Assembly: GCA_964499695.1 (NCBI GenBank)
Contig: CAZCMD010000193.1
Location: 1-8,386 of the forward strand
DNA: 8,386 nucleotides
Direction: 5' to 3'
Source: JAAZBV01 sp964499695
Lineage (GTDB): Bacteria > Desulfobacterota > DSM-4660 > Desulfatiglandales > HGW-15
In this document: piece by piece, positions 1 to 6,158 of the stretch
How positions within the stretch are numbered: the stretch's first letter is position 1
Layout: each line of letters opens with the position of its first letter
Position numbers and translations under genes: made by a program
The notes under the pieces: model-generated
The model's database searches: none
What the model was told of the DNA's origin: nothing
What the model saw: the letters and a program-made list of their open reading frames with translations, nothing else

Positions 1-1911
1 AAGGCTGAAACCGTGAACATAAAGCTTGACCTGAAAAATCAGGGTGAGGCCATAAGCCCCTTTATCTACGGTCAGTTCATCGAGCACCTTGGCCGCTGCA
101 TCTATGGCGGTATATGGGCAGAAATGCTTGAAGACAGGAAGTTCTATTTCCCGATCACGGCCAATTATGCACCCTATGTAAGCCTTACAGAGACCAGTTA
201 CCCTGTAGTAGGCGCATCCCCATGGCAGATTGTCGGTGATCCGGCCTTTGTTACGATGGATAAAAAAGAGCCTTTTGTCGGAGATCATACACCGCTCATA
301 AAGAAGGGAGCTGCAATACAGCAGCATGACCTTGCAGTTGTTTCAGGTAAAAAGTATGTCGGCTATATCTGGCTTAAATCTGATAACAGTAATAACGCGC
401 GTGTCAGTGTCTCCATCGTGATTGATGGTAAAGCCATCCCTGCCAAGGTTATATCCCCCGGTAACAGTTATACGAAAACTGCATTTGAATTTGTTGCAGA
501 TAAAGATAGTGACAAGGCAACCCTTAAAATTGAGGCCCTTGAGGGAGATGTTTTTATAGGGACTGTTTCTCTGATGCCCGGAGATAATATAAAAGGGATG
601 CGCAGGGACACAATTACCCTGCTTAAAGAGCTGAATGCGCCCCTTTACCGCTGGCCCGGTGGAAATTTCACGAGCGGTTATGACTGGCATGATGGCATCG
701 GTGACCGTGACCGCAGACCCCCGCGCAAGAACCCTGCATGGACAGGGGTGGAACATAATGATTTTGGCACGGATGAATTTATCGCCTTCTGCCGTGAGAT
801 AGATACCGAACCAATGATAGCAGCCAACACGGGATTCGGTGATGCCTACTCTGCAGCGGAATGGGTAGAGTACTGTAACGCAGGGGCAGAGACCACGGGA
901 GGCAGGTATCGGATTAAAAACGGTAATGAAAAACCCTTAAACGTAAAACGCTGGTGTGTGGGTAATGAGATGTTTGGTGACTGGCAGCTTGGTTTCATGC
1001 AGCTCAAACAATACACCATCAAGCATAATATAGTGGCAAAGGCAATGTGGGAAAAGGACCCTGACCTGGTGCTTGTAGGTGTTGGAAGCTTTGACACCAT
1101 TAACGCGGCATTTGATCCTGATTCAAAGCAGAAGAACAGGACATGGTCAAGGGGTATGCTTGAGGAATGCGCAGAATATATGAACATGCTCTCCGAACAT
1201 TTTTATGTGGGCCGTACACCCTGGAGCCAGGATGAGCGCAAGCCAGCTCTTCAGCATGTGCCAATGGTAAAAAATGCTATCCGTGAACGTGTTGAGGCAC
1301 ACAAAAAATTACAGGCATCAATAGAAAGCCTTAAAGGTCGCTTTGTACCCATCACCCTGGATGAATGGAATTACTGGCACCGTGACTATGTATATGGCGA
1401 ACTCGGGTGCATCTATGACCTGCAGGATGCCCTTGGCATAGCCATGGGTCTCAATGAGTTTTTCCGCCAGAGCAAGTATATACATGCAGCAAACTACGCA
1501 CAGACAGTTAATGTTATAGGGGCAATAAAGACTACAAAGACAAAGGCCGAGTTAGATTCTACCGGACTTGTTCTGAAACTTTACCGCAACCATTTCGGCG
1601 CAATACCGTTAAAGTTTACTGGAGAGATAGGGGACCTTGATGTGATGGCTGCCCTGAACAAAGCAGGTGACATCCTTACAGTAAGCGCAGTAAACCCAAC
1701 AGACAAGGAAATCGTGATAAAACTGGATGGACTGGCTCTTCCATCTGAGGCAGTACAGTATGTTATTACAGGTGAAAAGGATTCTTCATACAATGCCCCC
1801 GGTAAAAAGCGGGGAGTGGATATCTATAACAAGGGCAATGTATCTATTGATGGAGGGCTTAAGGCCGCTCCATTAAGTGCCACAATCTGGGAGATTTCCA
1901 TCGATAAATAA
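1..1911 (+). CDS. GH51 alpha-L-arabinofuranosidase with inserted CBM-like domain (5' end possibly outside window)
   Basis: Retaining glycoside hydrolase of family GH51, expected to release terminal alpha-L-arabinofuranose from arabinan, arabinoxylan or glycosides. Numbering from the GTG at 13: the barrel opens with IYGQFIEHLGRCIYGG (about 18-33). A beta-rich, carbohydrate-binding-like insertion follows (about 60-195, ending in SLMPGDN), and the barrel resumes at R213-WPGGN. The acid/base is E319 in WCVGNE and the nucleophile is E451 in TLDEWN. The remainder matches the GH51 C-terminal beta domain. The total of about 632 residues exceeds the roughly 500 of compact GH51 enzymes because of the insertion. 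The frame is open to base 1 (reading KAET before the GTG). Either translation begins upstream, perhaps with a signal peptide, or at the GTG at 13, which has AAGG at 1-4 as a possible ribosome binding site. Location is therefore undecided. The next gene starts 13 bases downstream. Family call is firm; exact substrate is not. Confidence 0.93.
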   Translation, partial: KAETVNIKLDLKNQGEAISPFIYGQFIEHLGRCIYGGIWAEMLEDRKFYFPITANYAPYVSLTETSYPVVGASPWQIVGDPAFVTMDKKEPFVGDHTPLIKKGAAIQQHDLAVVSGKKYVGYIWLKSDNSNNARVSVSIVIDGKAIPAKVISPGNSYTKTAFEFVADKDSDKATLKIEALEGDVFIGTVSLMPGDNIKGMRRDTITLLKELNAPLYRWPGGNFTSGYDWHDGIGDRDRRPPRKNPAWTGVEHNDFGTDEFIAFCREIDTEPMIAANTGFGDAYSAAEWVEYCNAGAETTGGRYRIKNGNEKPLNVKRWCVGNEMFGDWQLGFMQLKQYTIKHNIVAKAMWEKDPDLVLVGVGSFDTINAAFDPDSKQKNRTWSRGMLEECAEYMNMLSEHFYVGRTPWSQDERKPALQHVPMVKNAIRERVEAHKKLQASIESLKGRFVPITLDEWNYWHRDYVYGELGCIYDLQDALGIAMGLNEFFRQSKYIHAANYAQTVNVIGAIKTTKTKAELDSTGLVLKLYRNHFGAIPLKFTGEIGDLDVMAALNKAGDILTVSAVNPTDKEIVIKLDGLALPSEAVQYVITGEKDSSYNAPGKKRGVDIYNKGNVSIDGGLKAAPLSATIWEISIDK

Positions 1912-1924
1912 TGAGAGGTAAATC

Positions 1925-3463
1925 ATGAAAAAAACTATCTTTTTATTATTTGTCCTGATTACAGTCAGTTTCTCTGTATACGGCCGGAACGCCGTTATCA
2001 AAATCGATGTAGAGAGAAAGATCGGCGACATTGACCCGAAAATATATGGTGTTTTTATGGAACCGATCCAGTTTAATCCTGCAGATTTTGGAGGAGAACT
2101 TTTATTTCCGGAAAATACCCTGTATGGCACCCTCTATGATCCTGAATCACCGCTTGCTAATGAGGATGGTTTTAAAAAGAACTTCATTGAGGCAGGCCGT
2201 GAACTCAAAATCACCAACATGCGATGGCCGGGGGGTAATTATGTAGCCGGTTATAACTGGCAGGACGGCATCGGTCCGAAGGACAAGAGGCCTGTGCGTA
2301 AAGAGCTTGCATGGGGAACCCTGGATACCAACCAGGTTGGAACTGATGAATGGGTAAAGCTCAACAGTGCCCTTGGAACGGAAAACGTTCTGTGTATCAA
2401 CCTGGGAACAGGTACATTGAATGATGCCAGGTACTGGGTTGAATATACCAACTCGGAAGTCGGTAGCTATTATGCGGATCTGCGTGCAAAGTACGGAAAC
2501 AAAGAACCCTACAATATTAAATACTGGTGCCTGGGCAATGAAGTGGACGGCTCCCCATGGATAATGGGGCACAAAAATGCTGAAGATTACTGCAAGATAG
2601 CAAAAGAAGCCGCAAAGATCATGAGGTATACGGATAAGAGTATAAAGTTAATAGCCAGTGGATCATCATACTACGAACCCACCGGTAAGTGGATGGATTG
2701 GAACCTTAAGGTGTTAACTGAATTAAGAGATTTTGCTGATTTTCTGTCAATACACCGCTACTGGGAGGATGAAAAAGATTATTATACACACATGGGGAAA
2801 TGGGCCAATGATATTGAAGAAAAGATCACAATAACAGCAGCCCAGATTCAGGAAGTGCGGACAAGATACAAGGTTGAAAAACCCATCTACATTTCCTTTG
2901 ACGAATGGGCACCCTACGGCAGAGGATATTTAGGGACACTGGCTACTGCCCAATTCTTAAATTCCTTTATACGCCATGCTGATGTTGTAAAGATAGCAAA
3001 CTATACGATGTTTACCACCCTCCTCGGGTATGACCAAAAAAAAGGGTCATTCAAGACACAACTGTTCCATACTTTTAAACTCTTCTCCAATAACTGTCTT
3101 GGAGAATCGGTTGATGTCTTTGTCGACGGAGAGACATTTGATGTGGACGAACAGAATAGAAATATCCCCTATCTCGATGTTTCAGCAGTCTATTCAAAGG
3201 ACCAGGAAGCTTTATTTATAAATGTTGTAAACAGGCACAGGGAACAGCCGATCACTGCTGATATTATGAGCATCACCGGTGTATTTACGGGTAAGGCACA
3301 TATAAGCGAAATCAACAGGAAGGATATTGAATCACCCTACAGGTTCGAGGAGCAGGAACAGTATTATCCTGTTACAGGAGAGATAAAAGTGGACGGAAAT
3401 AAAATGGCTCATACCTTTCCGGCACATTCCTTCACTCAGATAAAGGTAATGATCAACAGGTAA
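1925..3463 (+). CDS. Secreted compact GH51 alpha-L-arabinofuranosidase
   Basis: Second GH51 glycosidase, 512 residues, the usual length for a GH51 enzyme without extra modules. Residues 1-20 form a Sec signal peptide (KK, then a hydrophobic core, probable cleavage after VYG), so it should act in the periplasm or outside. Visible GH51 signatures are the R100-WPGGN strand, acid/base E206 in WCLGNE, a conserved His in LSIHRYW and nucleophile E327 in SFDEW. The last 170 or so residues fit the C-terminal beta domain. It has no carbohydrate-binding insertion, unlike the upstream paralogue, and the two proteins are quite diverged, so they probably differ in substrate rather than being a recent duplicate. 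The start is supported by GAGAGG at 1913-1918, six bases before the ATG. Its stop codon lies 14 bases before the preferred start of the esterase gene, consistent with co-transcription. Confidence 0.93.
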   Translation: MKKTIFLLFVLITVSFSVYGRNAVIKIDVERKIGDIDPKIYGVFMEPIQFNPADFGGELLFPENTLYGTLYDPESPLANEDGFKKNFIEAGRELKITNMRWPGGNYVAGYNWQDGIGPKDKRPVRKELAWGTLDTNQVGTDEWVKLNSALGTENVLCINLGTGTLNDARYWVEYTNSEVGSYYADLRAKYGNKEPYNIKYWCLGNEVDGSPWIMGHKNAEDYCKIAKEAAKIMRYTDKSIKLIASGSSYYEPTGKWMDWNLKVLTELRDFADFLSIHRYWEDEKDYYTHMGKWANDIEEKITITAAQIQEVRTRYKVEKPIYISFDEWAPYGRGYLGTLATAQFLNSFIRHADVVKIANYTMFTTLLGYDQKKGSFKTQLFHTFKLFSNNCLGESVDVFVDGETFDVDEQNRNIPYLDVSAVYSKDQEALFINVVNRHREQPITADIMSITGVFTGKAHISEINRKDIESPYRFEEQEQYYPVTGEIKVDGNKMAHTFPAHSFTQIKVMINR

Positions 3464-3464
3464 T

Positions 3465-3470
3465 GAGGAG
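3465..3470 (+). promoter_or_regulatory. Ribosome binding site deciding the esterase start
   Basis: GAGGAG lies seven bases before the ATG at 3478. An earlier in-frame ATG at 3463 overlaps the preceding stop codon (TAATG), but this Shine-Dalgarno sequence would fall inside its coding region. The ATG at 3478 is therefore the better start. Re-initiation at 3463 through stop-start coupling cannot be excluded. Confidence 0.6.
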
Positions 3471-3477
3471 AATAAAT

Positions 3478-5004
3478 ATGTTAAGAAGAGTCAGGGTTGA
3501 AAACGGTCTGGTCGAGGGATTGCCTGCGGCTGACCCGCGTATTACATCCTTTAAGGGTATCCCCTTTGCTGCTCCACCAACAGGTCAAAACCGCTGGAGG
3601 GCCCCCCAGGCGGCAAAGAACTGGGATGGGGTCCTCTATGCCTATAAATTCGCACCTATCTCCATGCAGCATATACCCGGTGAAGACCCTGAAATCATCT
3701 ATACAAGGGAGTGGAATGTAGACACCTCCATTGAAATGAATGAAGACTCTCTGCATCTCAACGTATGGACACCCGCAAAAAAGGCGGATGAAAAGCTGCC
3801 GGTGTTTGTCTGGTATTTCGGGGGCGGCTTTCAGGAAGGTAATACTGCAGAGATGGAGTTTGACGGAGAGCGCATTGCAAGGCGCGGGATCGTGGTAGTA
3901 ACAATCAATTACAGGCTGAATGCATTTGGATTTCTCTGTCACCCGGAGATTACTGCGGAAAACCCTGAAGCACCCGCAAACTTCGGTCTCCTGGACCAGC
4001 AGTTCGGGACCCGCTGGGTGAAGCGGAATATAGCTGCCTTTGGAGGAGACCCTGACAACATGACAATAGGAGGGCAGTCTGCAGGCGGCGGCAGCGTAAT
4101 GGACCAGGTGACTTCACCTCAGAACAAAGGATTGTTTCAAAAGGCTATCGTAGACAGCGGCCTTATGATGACCGCCTATCCCGGTAACCTTTTTCATGAG
4201 GAAAATGACCTGGCAAAGGCAGAACAGGCCGGGGTTGAATTCTTTAAATTTTTAGGAGTATCATCCCTTGAAGAGGCCCGCAAACTGGATGCAGTATTTC
4301 TAAGGGACAAGATGGTGGAATACAAGGTCTTCTGGGGGCCTGTAATCGACGGGAAATTTCATACAGGCGATTCCGGAAAACTGTTCATGGAAAATAACTG
4401 CCAGCTTGTTCCCATGATGTTCGGGCACACACCCACCGAGTTTCCTGACAGGCCCCTGGTTAAGAGTGTACAAGAGTTTGAGGCCTTTGCCAGAAAGACT
4501 TATGGAGCGGATGCAGATGAATTTCTTAAACTGTGTAAATCAGAGACCGGCAGCATTTCCGAGATGCTCTACAGGGCCACTGTAAGCCACCTCGAATATT
4601 CCATCCGCCTTATCGGAAAGGCAAAGGCCAGGACAGGTGATAAGACACCCGTATATTACTGGGTGTTTAACGCTGAGATCCCCGGCTGGGATAATCCGGG
4701 TGCATTCCATTCTGTTGATCTCTGGTTCTTCTTCGAGACCCTTGCCAAGTGCTGGAGACCCTTTGTGGGCAAGCATTATGACCTCGCACGCAAAATGTGT
4801 AATTACTGGGCGAACTTTATACGCAGCGGCAACCCCAACGGAAAGGATGCGGATGGATCAGACATGCCTCTATGGAAACCCTTTACAGAAGATGACCCCA
4901 ACAGGATCTGTTTTTATGACGAGGTTTGCACAGACAACAGAAGGCCTGATGATCTGATGAAATTTCTGATAAAGCAGTATTTAAAAAAACATAAACAGTG
5001 TTAG
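3478..5004 (+). CDS. Type B carboxylesterase, no signal peptide (para-nitrobenzyl-esterase-like)
   Basis: Serine esterase of the alpha/beta-hydrolase carboxylesterase type B family, 508 residues from the ATG at 3478 (an alternative ATG at 3463 adds five residues). The N-terminal family signature FKGIPFAAPPTG is present. The oxyanion-hole segment is F114-GGG, with Phe where many relatives have His. The predicted triad is S201 in GGQSAGG, E321 in GHTPTEF and H411 in AFHSVDLW. No hydrophobic leader is present, so the protein should be cytoplasmic. In agreement, the NEDSLHLNV segment has Ser91 where exported type B esterases carry the second cysteine of a conserved disulfide. It would hydrolyse carboxylic esters of a compound already imported; the family includes p-nitrobenzyl esterases and feruloyl-esterase-like enzymes, so the substrate is open. 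It sits between an arabinofuranosidase gene and an ene-reductase gene, and is paralogous to the esterase at 6159-7796. Confidence 0.92.
   Translation: MLRRVRVENGLVEGLPAADPRITSFKGIPFAAPPTGQNRWRAPQAAKNWDGVLYAYKFAPISMQHIPGEDPEIIYTREWNVDTSIEMNEDSLHLNVWTPAKKADEKLPVFVWYFGGGFQEGNTAEMEFDGERIARRGIVVVTINYRLNAFGFLCHPEITAENPEAPANFGLLDQQFGTRWVKRNIAAFGGDPDNMTIGGQSAGGGSVMDQVTSPQNKGLFQKAIVDSGLMMTAYPGNLFHEENDLAKAEQAGVEFFKFLGVSSLEEARKLDAVFLRDKMVEYKVFWGPVIDGKFHTGDSGKLFMENNCQLVPMMFGHTPTEFPDRPLVKSVQEFEAFARKTYGADADEFLKLCKSETGSISEMLYRATVSHLEYSIRLIGKAKARTGDKTPVYYWVFNAEIPGWDNPGAFHSVDLWFFFETLAKCWRPFVGKHYDLARKMCNYWANFIRSGNPNGKDADGSDMPLWKPFTEDDPNRICFYDEVCTDNRRPDDLMKFLIKQYLKKHKQC
3763..3800 (+). repeat. 38-base near-identical tract, copy 1 (within first esterase)
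   Basis: This segment encodes VWTPAKKADEKLP and matches positions 6546-6583 at 37 of 38 bases, including synonymous positions, while flanking sequence in the two esterase genes diverges clearly. It is a shared coding tract between paralogues rather than a mobile repeat. Local gene conversion or unusually strong conservation could explain it. Confidence 0.6.
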
Positions 5005-5041
5005 CAATCATAAACTCAGGTTTGAAAGGGAATAGATATAA

Positions 5042-6130
5042 ATGTCAGAATTATTTAAACCGTTACAGATAAACAGGATGAGCATAAAGAACCGCTTTGT
5101 CAGGTCCGCAACAGTTGATAACCTTGGTGAAAACCAGGTTGTAACCGGTGCGCAGCTCAATTTTTACAGGGAACTTGCAAGGGGTGAGGTAGGGCTCATT
5201 GTTTCAAGCGGGCTCTTCCCGAGCCTTGACGGATGGGCAGCACCGGGCCAGCTTGGGATTCATACAGATGAAATGATCCCATCCCTTAAAAAGATAACCG
5301 ATACGGTCCATGCAAATGATGGAAAGATTGTCGCCCAGCTCATGCATGCAGGCTGGTTCGGGAACCCCGGTTTATGCGGATTACAGACAGTAGGCCCCTC
5401 AGAAACAGTCAATCCGGCTAACAATCTCAAGGTAAGGGAGCTTTCTTCAGATGAGGTTGAGGAAAAGGTGGATGAATTTGTGAAGGCCGGCGCAAGGGCG
5501 GCAGAAGCAGGCTTTGACGGGGTACAGATTCATGCTGCTCACGGCTGGCTTGTTAGCGCATTCCTGTCACCTGTTACAAACAGGAGAAATGATAAATGGG
5601 GCGGGTCTGCATCAAACAGGGCAAACTTTGTAATAAAGATTACTGAGGGGCTGAGAAAGGTTACAGGGCCTGATTATCCTATCCTGATCAAGCTTGGGAT
5701 CAGGGAATACCATCCTGCGGGCAAAAGTGCAGAAGAAGGGATTAATTCCGCAAAAATGTTTATTGAGGCAGGCATGGATGCAATAGAGGTAAGCGAGGGT
5801 GTCGAAGAAATCCCCTTTAACCATATCAGGCCGAACAGGATGACACCCTATTATGTTGATGAATGTAAAAAGGCAAGGGATGCCATATCAAAGCCTTTAA
5901 TACTGGTCGGCGGAATGAGGAACCTTTCTGATATGGAAAAGGTAGTGGATGAAGGGGTTGCTGATGCCATATCAATGTGCAGGCCATTTATTATGGATCA
6001 GCATATTGTAAAAAAGTTCAGGCAGGGGTCATCAAAGAAATCTTTATGTACATCCTGCAACAAATGTATACCAACAATGCAGGAAAGAAACCTGCATTGT
6101 ACCTTTAACTCAGGATTGATTAATTTTTAA
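5042..6130 (+). CDS. Old Yellow Enzyme-family NADH:flavin oxidoreductase with terminal four-Cys motif
   Basis: FMN-dependent TIM-barrel oxidoreductase of the OYE / 2,4-dienoyl-CoA reductase group, 362 residues, predicted cytoplasmic. Family members usually reduce activated C=C bonds with NAD(P)H. Visible landmarks: LFKPLQINRMSIKNRFVRSAT at the N-terminus without repeating further; QLMHAGWFG; the substrate-binding pair H164 and H167 in HAAHGW; SPVTNRRND after it; VGGMRNLSD and CRPFI near the FMN phosphate region. W169 stands where most family members have a Tyr that acts as proton donor. After the barrel, C336, C339, C342 and C353 form a C-x2-C-x2-C-x10-C pattern like the [4Fe-4S] ligands of 2,4-dienoyl-CoA reductase and trimethylamine dehydrogenase. 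The protein then stops, lacking the FAD/NAD domains those enzymes carry. Start supported weakly by AAAGGG at 5025-5030. It lies 37 bases after the first esterase gene. Substrate unknown; an enone, cinnamate-like or steroid-like product of the esterases is possible. Confidence 0.9.
   Translation: MSELFKPLQINRMSIKNRFVRSATVDNLGENQVVTGAQLNFYRELARGEVGLIVSSGLFPSLDGWAAPGQLGIHTDEMIPSLKKITDTVHANDGKIVAQLMHAGWFGNPGLCGLQTVGPSETVNPANNLKVRELSSDEVEEKVDEFVKAGARAAEAGFDGVQIHAAHGWLVSAFLSPVTNRRNDKWGGSASNRANFVIKITEGLRKVTGPDYPILIKLGIREYHPAGKSAEEGINSAKMFIEAGMDAIEVSEGVEEIPFNHIRPNRMTPYYVDECKKARDAISKPLILVGGMRNLSDMEKVVDEGVADAISMCRPFIMDQHIVKKFRQGSSKKSLCTSCNKCIPTMQERNLHCTFNSGLINF
6074..6100 (+). other. Perfect 10-bp inverted repeat (hairpin) inside the ene-reductase gene
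   Basis: ACAATGCAGG at 6074-6083 is the exact reverse complement of CCTGCATTGT at 6091-6100, separated by the seven-base loop AAAGAAA. It falls in codons between the third and fourth motif cysteines, 30 bases before the stop codon. No T-run follows, so it does not look like an intrinsic terminator. It could mark an mRNA-processing or 3'-end-stabilising structure, or be incidental. Confidence 0.5.
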
Positions 6131-6158
6131 ACCGTCTTTTTTAAAAGGAGATTTTAAC

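Noticed and set aside
343..1187. Minus-strand open frames of 113-141 codons opposite the GH51 genes.
   Set aside because: They lie wholly inside strong conserved coding sequence on the other strand, resemble no family I recognise, and have no convincing ribosome binding sites. They are frame shadows.
3036..3043. A run of eight A (read CAA AAA AAA GGG) inside the second GH51 gene, a possible slippery site for -1 frameshifting, flanked by a five-base inverted repeat.
   Set aside because: The -1 frame ends at a stop codon about a dozen codons later and would only give a truncated enzyme lacking its C-terminal domain. The flanking pairing is too short to be a convincing stimulator.
5005..5041. 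TTGAAA and TATAAA boxes as an internal promoter before the ene-reductase gene.
   Set aside because: The boxes are only about nine bases apart, far from the roughly 17 needed for a sigma-70-type promoter, and the second overlaps the start codon.
6131..6158. T-rich stretch (CTTTTTT) after the ene-reductase stop codon as a possible terminator tail.
   Set aside because: No stable GC-rich stem directly precedes it: the perfect hairpin at 6074-6100 is about 35 bases upstream. The T-run merges into the ribosome binding site of the next gene.
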